From positions 4,526,001 to 4,590,000 of the forward strand of contig NC_091273.1 in assembly GCF_042100115.1 (NCBI RefSeq): a stretch of DNA of 64,000 nt, read 5' to 3'. This stretch comes from Alternaria dauci (lineage: Eukaryota; Ascomycota; Dothideomycetes; Pleosporales; Pleosporaceae). The notes under the pieces are model-generated. The model worked only from the letters and a program-made list of their open reading frames with translations, did not search any database and had not been told where the DNA came from. Shown in pieces: positions 20,759-32,830 of the stretch. The first letter of the stretch is position 1. Each line of letters opens with the position of its first letter. The position numbers and the translations under genes are program-made.

Positions 20759-23317
20759 CTACATCCTCCTATAGTTCTCCGCCAACCCCTCAAACTCATC
20801 CAAATTCTCCACGCCACCGCCCGGACACGTCCAATCCCTCTCATATGCCTTATCCGGCAGGATGCCCGCCTCGCGCCCCCTCCTATAACTCCACTGCGTA
20901 CTCGCCTCCGTCTCCCAAGTCCAGTAGAACCAGCCCCAGCCCGCCTCAAACGCATCCATCTGGCCGACAGCAAATTGGTACAGCCACTTTTTGTACTGGT
21001 CAGAGTAGGTGCTAGGATCCGCGTTGGCCTGGTCACATGAGCACTCTGATGATTCGAGAGGACATTGCGGGGCAAGGACTGCACCGGCCTTGTCCGAGGC
21101 TTGCAGCGTGCCTTCCCAGCGCGTGCCCGTGTTGACGTTGTTGATGTATTGCGTGCAGTCTGTGTCTGCTTGGGACCATTCTCCGCACATGGTGGGGCCG
21201 AAGCCGGTTTCTTTGTTCATGGAGCGCTTGGACTGCTGGGTCCAGGCTTCGCAGGCAAAGTTCAGCTTGTCCCGGTGTTTGAGCTTGATTTGGTCCGTGT
21301 TGAAGATGACATATTGGTGCACGTCGAGAAGGAGGTCGTCGTTGCCTTGCAGCTTGCCTTGCCAGTTGTCGAGGCCCATGAAGCCGTCGCCGAAGACGAT
21401 GATGCCTTTTATGCCGTCGGCGCGGATTTGGTCAATGGCCTTTTGCGTCCACTCGACGACCTTGTCGGTGTCGAGCTCCACGTTACGTGGCTCGTTGACA
21501 ATGCTGTACATGGTTACTAAGTTTTTGTAGCGCTCTTGCGCGAAGAAGACGGAGAGCTGGTGATGGATGTCTAGTGTGCGCTGGCCGTTCTTGTCGCCGT
21601 CTGTGCCATTCAGCCAATTAATCTGGCCTTGGCGTCCAGAGTGGTTCCAGCCATTTTGACTGCCCGGTGCGCCGTGGAGATCAAGATTCACGCGCAGTCC
21701 GTTTTGGCGGCAGTACTCGATTCCACGCAAAAGGTAGCGCCATGAGACTTGGGGTACGTAGACATCGTCATCGTAGGTCCTTACTATCCAATAACCAAAC
21801 GGGAAGCGGACATGGTCCATGCCAGCCTCCCTAATCTCAGCAAAAGTCTTCTTGGTGATGAAGGTGGCGTAGTGCTTCTCCAACGTGTCTTTGGCCTTTG
21901 CGGGCCCAAGCTTGGCGAGAAATGTCCATTCATCCACTACGTTGTCTTTGGATCCATACTGAGAGAAGTAGGAAGGTGTGATGAAGGGTTCCAGATTGAG
22001 CCAGCCACCGACGTTTACGCCACGTATGGGCGTCTTGCCGTACTCGAACGGGTCTGAGAGCTTCGGCACAGAAGGGTTTGCTTGGACCTCGTCGTCCCAA
22101 GTAGAGTTGAGACCGATGACGGGGAGGCCGCCAACGAGTTCATTCGTATAGGTGACGTTGAAGTCCTCGGTATCGTACCATGCCCACGGGTCCAGGATGC
22201 CGCCTCGATCTGCTTCCGGTACGCTGTTGGGGTCTTTTCCAGCTAGATTGTCTTTGTTTGGCCCTGACGATACGGCAGCAGACGAGCTCCCTTCGCCTGT
22301 CTCGTCGTTCTGGCTTCCTTTGCTTGAATGCAGAACAGCTACGGGTATGATGATAGCGAGGAGCACCACAACGCAGACTATGCCGAATATTAAACGTTTT
22401 TTGTTCTTCTTCCTCCGTGCCAGCTCCTCCTCTGTGTACACTGTTGGCGGACCACTGCCTGCGCCTCCACGCTTCTCCATCATATATCGGTACTCGGAAT
22501 CGTCGTCGTCGATGCGGCCCTCTTCGGCCAAAGGTCCACTAATAACGCGCCGCTTCTTCTGCTCTGTGCGGTACTGCTTTTCTTTCCGTCTCCGTTCTCT
22601 TCGCTCTTCGGCTTCCGATGGTGTGTACTTGGGCTCTGATCTGCGTCTTCGTTCCTCACGCTCGTCTTCTGTGTATGTTCCTCTTGTCCTCTCATGCTCA
22701 TCGTCGGTGTGGCTTTGCTTCAACGCAGCAGCCTTCCGCCTCTCTTCGCGCCGTTTCCTAGCCTTCTCTTCGAGCAGGGCGGCATCGCTCTCTGCAGCGC
22801 GTCGTCTAGCCTCCTGCTCCTTTTGTTCCCTCCTCTTCTCTTCTCTCTCCTCCTTCAACCTCTCCTTCTCCAGGTTCTTTTCCTTCCTCCTGACTTCCTT
22901 CAGATATTCGTCGTCATAGTCGTAGCCTCCCCACCCTCCCGCCTTCTTCGCATTGGTCTTGTCGAGCTTCGCGATCGCATCGAGACTGAGAGGAGCTGAG
23001 CCTCGACTTCCACTCCCACTGCCCTTTGACCTGGAATTACGCCGCGAGCCTCGTGCTTGACGCGGGGCCGGGGATTCCTGCTCTGTGTCGCTTTGATGCC
23101 TCGACGGCCTTCTTGGCTTGGGAAGTAGGTCGCCCGAGGAGTCTGTCGCCCTGTGTCCTTTTCTCCGTCTCCCCTCCTGGTCGTAAACTGTGTTTTCACC
23201 TCGGGACTCTCTCCGCCTGCGTCGTTCAGGGTCTACGTCGCCGTGGGATTCTCTGCGTCGTCTTCGTTGGTCGCCTTGCGGTCGTCTGCGCGACGCGTCA
23301 CGCTCGCGGTCGCTCAT
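20759..23317 (-). CDS. exgD: Membrane-anchored exo-1,3-beta-glucanase, GH5 (ExgD type)
   Basis: Hydrolyses beta-1,3-glucan from non-reducing ends; probably acts on the cell wall from the plasma membrane. Single exon, 852 aa. Residues 1-305 are extremely charged (Arg/Glu repeats, coiled-coil-like around 135-255) and cytosolic. One helix at about 309-329 (IFGIVCVVVLLAIIIPVAVL) makes a type II anchor. A Ser/Asn-rich stalk follows, then the GH5 domain (about 425-852): RGVNVGGWLNLEPF, HVRFPFGYW, NLDLHGAPGSQNGWNHSG, acid/base Glu609 in IVNEPRN, nucleophile Glu713 in CGEWSQAD, and WFYWTWETE. All catalytic residues are present. Several N-x-S/T sites occur after the helix. It matches the glucan 1,3-beta-glucosidase D group. 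Secure call. Confidence 0.92.
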   Translation of the reverse strand: MSDRERDASRRRPQGDQRRRRRESHGDVDPERRRRRESRGENTVYDQEGRRRKGHRATDSSGDLLPKPRRPSRHQSDTEQESPAPRQARGSRRNSRSKGSGSGSRGSAPLSLDAIAKLDKTNAKKAGGWGGYDYDDEYLKEVRRKEKNLEKERLKEEREEKRREQKEQEARRRAAESDAALLEEKARKRREERRKAAALKQSHTDDEHERTRGTYTEDEREERRRRSEPKYTPSEAEERRERRRKEKQYRTEQKKRRVISGPLAEEGRIDDDDSEYRYMMEKRGGAGSGPPTVYTEEELARRKKNKKRLIFGIVCVVVLLAIIIPVAVLHSSKGSQNDETGEGSSSAAVSSGPNKDNLAGKDPNSVPEADRGGILDPWAWYDTEDFNVTYTNELVGGLPVIGLNSTWDDEVQANPSVPKLSDPFEYGKTPIRGVNVGGWLNLEPFITPSYFSQYGSKDNVVDEWTFLAKLGPAKAKDTLEKHYATFITKKTFAEIREAGMDHVRFPFGYWIVRTYDDDVYVPQVSWRYLLRGIEYCRQNGLRVNLDLHGAPGSQNGWNHSGRQGQINWLNGTDGDKNGQRTLDIHHQLSVFFAQERYKNLVTMYSIVNEPRNVELDTDKVVEWTQKAIDQIRADGIKGIIVFGDGFMGLDNWQGKLQGNDDLLLDVHQYVIFNTDQIKLKHRDKLNFACEAWTQQSKRSMNKETGFGPTMCGEWSQADTDCTQYINNVNTGTRWEGTLQASDKAGAVLAPQCPLESSECSCDQANADPSTYSDQYKKWLYQFAVGQMDAFEAGWGWFYWTWETEASTQWSYRRGREAGILPDKAYERDWTCPGGGVENLDEFEGLAENYRRM

Positions 23318-24379
23318 CGGAAAAAATGATGGTCGTGGTTATAGCAGTGTAACGAAAGCGCGGTGTAGAAGCGTGGGGCTAGCATGCACTTGATAGAACG
23401 CCTGAAAAAGCGCCTAAAGAATAACAACTCGCTCAATGGGCTCTTCCAGGTCTCGGGCGCATGTGAATATCGGTAGCGAATATGTATAATCGGCGGCTGG
23501 GCACATGCACGAGGTTGGGCTTGCTGGGGTGTTGGTATCGTTGCTGTGGAGACGTGGTGTTGATAGCGTGCCTGACGTGGCCGAGCACTGGGCGCCACAA
23601 GCCGCTTGGATAGCCATCTTGGAAAGCGCGACAAACCTGGACACAAGACGAGGAATCGGCCTTGTGTAAATTTTATTCATGTTTGACAAGGCGGATGTCA
23701 CGGTGATGATGCTCTCAGCGAATACTTGGAGGACTTGGTAGCAGAAAGGCTGCGTATGCCTCTGTGGCTATGTCACAAACACAAACAAAGTGCAAGAGAC
23801 TTTCCTAGAGACACAAGTACATGTTGCACACTGGACAGCATTCGATGAAAAATGCCATAACGTCATTTGGGAATATCATGCCTGGACGAAGCCGAGAAGA
23901 CCCTGCCTCCAAGATTAGCAGCGGCAGGGAAGATCTGCCCACGCGGCCGCCCACTCGCTTGGAGATGACATCACTGCCCCTGTCATAATCTACAAGCTGT
24001 GTGCGCCTCCACGCTCCGTGGGTATCGAGCTTGGAAGAATCATGATGATGCATTGTTGAATGTGTGTGTGTGGTATCATAGCTGGAAATGTACAAAAATA
24101 ATGCGCCGTTGGTCATAGGGGTCCATCCTGACCTTTACCCTTTTCAGCCAATCAAGCCTGTGAAAGCCCACCCGTGCCTCTCTAATAAGCCGGCCTTCGG
24201 GTGATAGTGACGGTGTAATGAGGGTACCGTCTCTACAATGCCATTTCCAGATTGCCACCCAAGCGTAATTATGGACTAGCGTTGACCGCACCACGCGGCG
24301 CGGCAGTCCTGTCGGAAGTGGTGGTACATGCAATTCTTGGTGTGCGAAGCGATTCTCGCAGATTTGTAGTTGGAGCCGT
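23318..24379. other. Intergenic: exgD promoter and NMNAT 3' region
   Basis: No convincing gene. A minus-strand ORF at 23414-23701 (95 codons, Cys/Ser/Thr-rich) has no motif and probably lies in the exgD leader or promoter. A TGTGTGTGTG run is at 24061-24070. Confidence 0.45.
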
Positions 24380-25489
24380 TCACGAGGCAGAAACGCTCTG
24401 TGAGGACCCAGAAGTATCGGCAGATGCTGTCTCTTTGCCCTTGTCTGCTGCCTTCTTCTCATCGTCGCTGTAGAGACCGTGCTCGTAGATGTAGTCGACG
24501 ACCTTGTCGGGGATGTAGTAGCGGATGCTCTTGCCCCTCTTACGGAAAAGACGGATCTTGGTGGAGGAGACGTCGTTCTGGATGAGTTGCGGGATCACGC
24601 GGATATTCTCCCTCCACTGCTGGAGCTGGACGAGCGCGTCGTCTGTGCATGTTAGTGGTTGTAGAGCACTATGCTTTAAATTCAACACACCAATATCGGT
24701 ACCACTGCGCTCGAGGATGAAGGCGCCATAGTGTCCCAGGATCCTGCTCAGATCCTCGCGAGCCCACAGGCCGGGTGTGCTCATGGTCTGGATCAGGTCG
24801 GCGCCTGCAAGCAACGCCACGTGAATCGTCTTCTTTTCGCCGTTCTCGGTCGCAATACCGCCCATGACCTCGTTGAGTTCGTGGTCGAAGTGGTCGAGTA
24901 CCTTGACGGTTGGGAGATACTCTTTGTGCAGCGGCTCCCATGGGTCAACGCCAATCCAAGTCGAGCTGTCTGCTACAGCGATCCTCGTCATGTTGATCCG
25001 GTGTTGCGCGGAAGCCAATCCAGCTTTCTTGTATGCGTCGCCGACGGGGCTGAAGAAGCCGCCTACGACCTCGAAGTCGGTTTCGAACTCGCAGTAGTCG
25101 GCTGCCTCTTCAAACATGCGCAGATGTAGGTTGGTCGGCGGGGAGAAGGAACCGCATGATACGAGCACGAGGGGCTGCTTGTTAGGATTTGACAGCGTCT
25201 TCTTCAACCGCTCCTTGGGGAATGTATAGTTATCGAGCGACATGGCTTCGACGTTGGGTATTCCGGCGTCGAGCAGGATATCGCGGTTATCTGTCGAGGA
25301 CATGGCAGCGACGGCAATTTTACTTGTTGCGACGCGCGGGCGGATGGTGAGGGGAGACGTCGCAGGGGTGGGTGGCCGGCTATGTAGTGGTGGACTGTGG
25401 AGGTAACGTCGGGGTCGGGTCGCAGCGACAGGTAGGATGTGCGTTGTGTTTCTAAAAGGCAAGGTCAATTGCCGGCGGGAGGGGAGCAT
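24380..25489 (-). CDS. NMA1: Nicotinamide-mononucleotide adenylyltransferase (NMNAT)
   Basis: Joins NMN (or nicotinate mononucleotide) with ATP to make NAD, the last step shared by de novo and salvage routes. Two exons: 25489-24691 and 24642-24380. The 48-bp intron (24643-24690) has GTGTGT, a CACTAAC branch site and CACAG; splicing gives SGTDI-DDALVQLQQW as in relatives. It has no stop codon and is a multiple of three, so unspliced RNA also reads through. Motifs: nucleotidyltransferase SCGSFSPPTNLHLRMFE, GGFFSPVGDAYKK, and SSTKIR near the C-terminus. From ATG 25489 the protein has an Arg-rich, acid-poor leader of 62 residues that looks mitochondrial. ATG 25303 (MSSTDNRD) gives the usual length. 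Which start is used is open. Confidence 0.92.
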   Translation of the reverse strand: MLPSRRQLTLPFRNTTHILPVAATRPRRYLHSPPLHSRPPTPATSPLTIRPRVATSKIAVAAMSSTDNRDILLDAGIPNVEAMSLDNYTFPKERLKKTLSNPNKQPLVLVSCGSFSPPTNLHLRMFEEAADYCEFETDFEVVGGFFSPVGDAYKKAGLASAQHRINMTRIAVADSSTWIGVDPWEPLHKEYLPTVKVLDHFDHELNEVMGGIATENGEKKTIHVALLAGADLIQTMSTPGLWAREDLSRILGHYGAFILERSGTDIGVLNLKHSALQPLTCTDDALVQLQQWRENIRVIPQLIQNDVSSTKIRLFRKRGKSIRYYIPDKVVDYIYEHGLYSDDEKKAADKGKETASADTSGSSQSVSAS

Positions 25490-27178
25490 TTATGAGTGAA
25501 AGGCTTACGAATACCGCGATAAACGGGGTTACCGGGAGACTACTAGGGGACTAGGCAGTAGTAAGAAGGGACTCGATAGGAACCTGGTTATGACGCGGGG
25601 GCAGCGAGGCGACACCCGATGGAACTATATTTCCAGGCAGCCGGCGCAACAAGACGGGCCAGGTGAGACTGCAAAGGTGGGATGTGTCTGAATCGGACAG
25701 AGGGAAACAGGTGCACAGGGTAATCCGGCCGTGGAGGAGGGGGCATTTTGTGCCATTTTACGTTTGCTTCTAGGCGGCCGTCGAGACGAGACGCTGGAAC
25801 GCGGGCGGCGGGGTTGCCTATCCAGGGTTCGTCTTTTTGCTTGCAACCGCACTTCTCGCCGTCCCAGAAGCCCAGCGCGCCAGCCAAACCTGAGCCGCAA
25901 ATTTTGTGTGGCGCCCGCATATGAAACGCCTTTTGCTTCCGAACAGCCGCCAAATGACAAGCCATGTGTGCAAACTGCTCGACAAGTGGGAGACCTCACG
26001 TGGGCGTGTCGGCATTTCCCCGACCCCACAAGTTGGGTTTTCGTATTAGTCTTCTTGGGCCCAGGATCCATGTGCTGAACAATCAGCATGCTTGGCCCTA
26101 TAGCGGACAGCATTGCTCGTCTTGGAACGGAGTTGCGCCTGACCCTGAACCTGACTTGCGACTGTAGGCGCTAGGAATGACTAGAGATGGGCTGATTACT
26201 CAATAGGGAGCCCTGAAGCGAAGTCGGAGGGCAGCGTTGCTGTAGGCGAACATGACCAGAAAGTGAATCAAGTCTACTATGTGTCTGTGCTATGTAGCAT
26301 GCTGAATGTTGGCGTGATTAATTGTACGACAATGGAAGACTGCATCGCCCGAGAGTCGTGACAAAAGTCTTTCTCGCCAACGTGTGCGGCCATAGACGAC
26401 TTACTGAGAGGCGCTGATAACAACATAGCCAGCAGCGCCCTGCGCTCTGCTTCTTCCACACACGCTCCAGGCTTGGAAGATGATTCAGCCTCGATACTTT
26501 CGTCCCAACTCAGTCGGACTGGATCACGCGGGATGAAGATGGAGAGCTGCAATCACCAACCTGCTAGAGAGAGAGAGAGGTAATGCAAGCATGTACAGGA
26601 ATACAACAGTATGTCGTCAATTCACCGGGGAAACTGCGATGGTGCAGCAAAGGACGCGCGTAGTGAGTACCAAGGTGAGTACTAATGGTGAGTGCTCACA
26701 CGGCGACTGCTTCCTTCTATCGATAACGCAAAAGGCGCTAGTCAGGTCACGTAATTAGCTCCCTCAGGCATGCAGGTGGGTATCAACGTCTAGCATTCGC
26801 CAGCGTCACTACAGTATTACCATCTCTTCCTATTACCCAGCACACTGTCAGAGCAATACACTCGTTTGCTCTGTTTGCCTGGACCCCACAGCCCCGACCG
26901 CCGCCACCGCCTTGCCCGTGTTTGCACCTACCGCACTCGCTTGAGCACGCACGCCTAATGGCGCGTCCTTGATGGCATCCAGAGGACTTCGTGAAAGGTA
27001 AATACCTTCCCACTCGACCCTTGGCTGCTGCAGTTTCCTTGCACCCCACGCTTCAACACCATCGACTGCTGTGCTTTCCAACAAAGTCTCACGTTGCTTT
27101 GCCGAAACAGAAGTGCTGCACCCACCGGGGCCACAATCTGCGCGCATCTCGATTTCACAAGCCTGTATTCACAATCTC
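25490..27178. other. Intergenic, 1.7 kb, divergent promoter region of NMNAT (-) and HECT ligase (+)
   Basis: No supported gene. Small features: a short GA dinucleotide run at about 26567-26580 and three near-copies of GGTGAGT with neighbouring AGTAC near 26660-26695. Divergent flanking genes mean both promoters lie here. Confidence 0.5.
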
Positions 27179-30100
27179 ATGTCGTCCAGAGTCACTCGCT
27201 CGCAAAGGCGCCAGTCTGCCAACACAAACGACAATTCAACGCCCGCACCTCCCCCGCCCGCCGCCCTCCCGCCGCCCGCACCACCTTCTTCACGCAAGAG
27301 GAAGACTTCAGCACGAGAAGCCAGCCCAGAGCAACTCGACAGCGCAGAAGCACAACCAAAACGCGGTGCTCGCAGCAAGAGAGCCAAAGTCGACACTCAA
27401 GACCCGCAGCCTCCACCTGCAAACAAGGCCAAGAAAGCAAAAGGCAAAGCAGCCATGTCTTCATCTGGGTCTGTGCCAGCCACTCCAACGTCACACCATG
27501 CGCTGACCAAATCCAGCCCGCCATCAGATCCCATCGACGAGAAGTCGACGCCACAACCCTCGAAACGATCAAAGAGTAGCCGCAAGAGCAAACCCTCTAG
27601 CGCCGCCCAAGACGCCGATACGCCTTCCACATCCCGCCGAAGCTCACGAAAGTCCAAGGCCGAAGACGACACCAGCATGGACGATGCACCCACCAACAAT
27701 GCCGAAGAGGAGACGCGCCCGTCTGGCGAGGACCACACCAGCGACGACGAGAACGGCGACGAACACGGAGAGCGATACGATGACGATGACGACGACGACG
27801 ACGACGATGACCCCTTCACCAGTGGCTTCCTTGGGCGCAACTCGCACAGCCTGTCTGCGCTCAGGCAGCTTACCGGCATGATGGCGGGCACAACACAGCG
27901 TTTGCGGGGCATCTTGGACCAACTACGGTCGCCAGACATGTCCATACAGCTGATTGCGTTGCAAGAGCTGTCCGAAGTACTCCTCATCTCCACCGAAGAC
28001 AACCTGGCCGGCCACTTCTCCCCCGATGCTTACGTCAAGGAGTTGGTGAGGCTCATGCAGCCGAACGAGTTCACAATGGAAGAGAACCCAGAACTCATGT
28101 TGCTGGCTTGCCGATGCTTGGCCAATTTGATGGAAGCTCTGCCTCAAGCGACCGCCAACGTCGTCTATGGTGGCGCCGTGCCTGTCCTCTGCTCAAAGCT
28201 GCTCGAGATCAACTTCATTGACTTGGCAGAGCAATGTCTGAGCACGTTGGAGAAGATCTCTGTCGAATTTCCAGGAGTAATTGTACGAGAAGGCGGTCTC
28301 ACAGCCTGCCTGACGTACCTCGATTTCTTCGCCACAAGCACTCAGCGAACAGCCGTCACAACAGCCGCCAACTGCTGTCGGAACATTCCAGAGGACTCAT
28401 TCCCAGTCGTACGCGATGTCATGCATATCCTCGAAAATATCCTGAACAACAACGATCAGAAGGTCGTGGAGCAAGGCTGCATCTGCGTATCAAGGATCGT
28501 GCAGAGCTTCAGACACCAGGAGAGCAAGCTGGAGGAGCTGGTCAGCCCAGGACTTCTCAAGGCGATCCTGCGACTCCTCCTCCCAGGCAGCACAAACCTC
28601 ATTGGACCCAGCATTCACACCATGTTCCTTCAGGTCCTTGCTTATACGGCCAAGGCAAGCCCACGTCTGTCAGCTGAGCTTTTGAAGACGAACGTGGTCG
28701 ATACTCTATATCAGATCCTCACCGGCGTGTCGCCTCCTAGTGGCACGGAAGACGTCGCAGCAAAAATCGACTCTGTAGTCATCATGCAAGCTCTGATTCA
28801 TCGGCCCAAGGATCAGGTTTTCGAGACATTAAATGTCATCTGTGAACTGTTGCCTGATGTCTCCACCGACGGCCTAACGTACCTCGATGATCTCTTCGAT
28901 GCAGGTTACCCTGGCGACGACCTTCTTCCGCTATCATCTAGGAACAAAAAGACTGCGAACGAGAAGCGTGTTGAGCTGCTGGAAGATTGCAAGGCAGAGG
29001 TTAAGCGCTTCGCTGTGATCCTTTTACCGACTCTGACAGATGCCTACTCGAGCACCGTCAACCTCAGTGTTCGGCAGAAGGTGCTTACCGCCCATCTCAA
29101 AATGCTGTCGAATCTAGACACCGATATTCTAGAGGAAGCCCTCCGGCCCGTTCCATACGCGTCGCACTTGGCGTCAATCTTCACTCAGCAAGACCATCCA
29201 TCTTTAGTTACCTATGCGTTACAGGCTGCTGAACTGCTACTTAAGCGACTGGAGCCCATTTACCGATACCAATTCTATCGCGAAGGCGTCATTTCTGAGA
29301 TCTCACAACTGGCAAATCGCCCATGCAAGGCACTAGAAACTAAGCCCAAGGACCCGAACTCAATAGTTGAGGTTGAAGCGGCAGCTGAATCAGGCGCTAG
29401 CACTGTCGCATCTGCTGAACACGAGACTGAACCACATTCGAGCGAAGGCGTGGACGTGGAAATGCAGTCCGACGATGGAGAGGAAGTAGACCCTGATGAT
29501 GAGCGAAACGAGGACAACCACAACCGAGACGACGATGACGACTCAGATTCATCATCTTCTTCTGACCAGCGGGAACCACCACCAATGCCCAACGTCGAAG
29601 ACATCATCACGTTCCGTGCCAAGAAGTTCATTGAGACTCACGAGAAGGACTCTGATAAGCATATACGCGACAAAGCTTCAGCAGTTTTGGACGATCTAAA
29701 ATCGCTCGCTGATAAGATCAAGGCTTGCGTGGCTGATGGGAACACAAGCGACTGCATGACCCTGTTCACTCGGTTGGCTTCTTATTTCGAAGGTGACGCG
29801 TTGGAAAGCATTACAAGCTATGAACTCAAGACCTCGAAAATCGTCGAAGTGCTGTTGGATCTCTTTACGACCCCCACATCCAATAGGAAAGTCGACCCTA
29901 GGCCTATCTTCCTCGAAGCCTTCATGGGAGGTGGTAGCCAGAGCAAGATCAAGACCGCAAGTACTGCATCTCCAGCTACGCCCTTTAGTGTTTTGGTCCA
30001 CAAGCTTCAGGATTTGCTCAGTAGGTCTGAACATTTCGACGTGATCACTGTTCACCAGAACATGTACGACAGCCGAGGAAGCGCGACTTCAATGCTCGCA

Positions 30101-32830
30101 AAGCAGCTCAGGCTAAAGCTTGTCGCCGATGACGATTCAGGCATTCCAAAGACATACAGGAACATCATGGTTTCCATTCACGCCATTGCCACATTCAAAG
30201 CCTTGGACGACTATCTTCGACCTCGCATCAGCCTGGCAGACCGACCACGGCCGTCCAAGTCTAGGGACCAGTTTCCATCTAGGGATCAATTTGAGGCCAT
30301 GTACGCTCAAGCTCTTTCTGAAGGACATGCGCCTCCACCGCCGCACACTCCTTCAGATACAACAAATCGTGCTTCGAAGAAGTCTTCGCGGTCCAAGGGC
30401 GCTTCGGCCGACTCACCCCAACCAGGACCGAGCTCAGCTACGCGGGAGAAGTCCCGGCGATCAAGTAGGCGTCAACAGAATCAGCTTCCTCCGCCTCCGC
30501 CACCACCTCCAGCCAAGCCACAATCGCAAAGCAGCCAAGATCCGGTCGAATGCGCTGATGAAACGCAGCTTTCTGACGGAGATTCCATGGACGAAGACAG
30601 CGCCTTGAATGCTATCGTCGACGAACTCGACGACGAGCTGGATGAGGACATGCCAGATCCATCTGCTGTTAGCGTTGAAGTTGCATCTACCGGGCAAGCC
30701 ACTGCTCGCGAGGAGGATGGAACGAGGATCGCCACACCAGTGCAAAATACGCCCGTGGCAAAACCACCAGCTGAGAACCGAACACCTTCGTCCCGTTTGT
30801 CAGCGCTACTACAAAGCTCGGCTGCTATGCGTCAACAATTGGGCGGCGCGGCAAGTGCACTTTCATATGCTGCTGCTGTGCAGTCTACCCCTCAAGACTG
30901 GCATATCGAGTTTAGCGTGAACGATCAACCACTTTCAAATGAGACGACAATCTACCGCGCTGTACACTTCAGCCAAGCTCAACCACAAGATGGATCGCAT
31001 CGCTCGGTTTGGAATGGCATTCATACTATCAAGTTCAAGCGGGTCCAAGGCCCTCCACCAAGCGAGCCCAGCTCCTTGACACCGCCTCCAGAGTCACAGT
31101 CGGACGTCTCCGGTATGCCAGCCTCGCTTGACCAACACCCTGTGACGTCTGGCATCCTGCGGTTGCTAAGTATACTCCATGGGCTGAACTCCCACCTTGA
31201 TGACATTCTGCTTGCGGACAAAGAACAAGTCAAGCTGAATGCTGAGCCACTCTCACAGTTTGTCAACACGAAGCTCACAGCAAAACTCAACCGTCAGCTG
31301 GAAGAGCCTCTCGTCGTAGCCAGCAACTGTCTACCCAGTTGGAGCGAGGATCTAGCTCGCTTCTACCCATTCCTGTTCCCATTCGAGACACGTCATCTCT
31401 TCTTACAGTCCACCTCGTTCGGCTACTCACGGTCGATGACGCGCTGGCAGAACTCGCAACCCACAAGCGACTCACGCGATAGCCGACATAGGGATGAACG
31501 ACCCTTCTTGGGCCGCCTCCAACGCCAAAAGGTCCGCATCTCTAGATCTCGAATCCTGGAATCCGCAATGAAGGTGATGCAGCTGTACGGGCATTCAGCC
31601 AGTGTCCTGGAAGTTGAGTACTTTGAGGAAGTCGGAACCGGCCTAGGGCCCACACTGGAGTTCTACTCCACTGTGTCGCGTGAGTTCTCGAAGAAGAAGT
31701 TAAAGCTCTGGCGAGAGAACGAGTCCAACGATAGTGACGAATACGCTTTCGGTAAGCGAGGTCTTTACCCGGCTCCTATGAGCGCCAAGGAAGCAAGCAC
31801 CGAGAATGGAGAGAAGCGTCTTGAGCTGTTTAAGATTCTGGGCAAATTCGTTGCTCGCTCTATGCTAGACTCTCGCATCATCGATGTCTCTTTCAACCCG
31901 ACTTTCTTCCGCATCAGCGACGGTACTAGTGCAGCAGTCGCACCCTCTCTTGGAGCCATAAAGGCAGTTGACGAAGATCTAGCCAAGTCTCTGCTGCTGC
32001 TCAAGCAGTTTGCCGATGCAAAGAAGAAGGTCGAGAATGACAACATGAGCGCAACAGCAAAGTCCGCAGCCCTACAAGATATCGTCATCCAAGATTGTCG
32101 GGTAGAAGACTTAGCTCTGGACTTTACACTTCCAGGCTATGGTTCGGTCGAGCTTATTCCAAACGGTGCGGACACACCAGTCACAATCGAGAATGTTGAC
32201 ACGTACGTGGATAAAGTCATTGACTTCACGCTTGGCTCGGGTGTACAGCGACAAGCGGACGCTTTCCGCGCAGGCTTTACAGAAGTCTTCCCATACTCTG
32301 CTCTCAAGGCGTTCACCCCAGATGAGCTGGTCATGCTGTTCGGCCGTACAGATGAGGATTGGTCGCTTGAAAGTAAGTTTCCCATCATCCAGCTGTTGAT
32401 CATTGTTACTAACCACATCCCAGCTCTCATGGACTCTATCAAAGCAGACCATGGCTACAATCTCGATAGCAAGAGCGTGCGCAACCTACTCGCCACCATG
32501 AGCGAATTCAATGCACAGGAGCGTAGAGACTTTTTGCAGTTCATCACTGGTAGCCCCAAGCTCCCGATTGGAGGTAGGTCCATTCCTTCCGTGTTGCATG
32601 ACAAGTTTCCTCTTTACTAACACTTCTCTTCAGGCTTCAAGGCTCTCACACCAATGTTTACGGTTGTGTGCAAGCCCAGCGAACCACCCTTTACGTCTGA
32701 CGATTACTTGCCTTCTGTCATGACGTGCGTCAATTACCTCAAGATGCCGGATTACAGTACCGTTGAGGTTCTGCGCGAGAAGCTCAGTATGGCTATTAGG
32801 GAGGGGCAAGGGGCTTTCCACCTCTCTTAG
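27179..32830 (+). CDS. UFD4: HECT-type E3 ubiquitin ligase, Ufd4/TRIP12 family
   Basis: Attaches ubiquitin to substrates of the ubiquitin-fusion-degradation and N-degron routes. Three exons (27179-32372, 32424-32573, 32634-32830), 1846 aa. The start is the first ATG ([12 protein letters not shown]). Residues 1-215 are basic and Ser/Pro-rich with a run of eleven Asp near 200. Armadillo-like repeats follow (about 225-720, including [17 protein letters not shown] and [12 protein letters not shown]). Acidic and Pro-rich linkers lie at about 740-800 and 1075-1165. The HECT domain occupies the last 370 residues: [47 protein letters not shown], and catalytic Cys about 1813 in [13 protein letters not shown]. 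Introns of 51 and 60 bp sit inside the HECT part; the 51-bp one has no stop. Firm call. Confidence 0.94.

Noticed and set aside
22152..22919. 255-codon + strand ORF rich in Ser/Phe/Leu
   Set aside because: Antisense shadow of the Arg/Glu-rich N-terminal part of the exo-glucanase.
26567..26580. GA dinucleotide run
   Set aside because: Only about seven units; a common simple repeat with no evident role.
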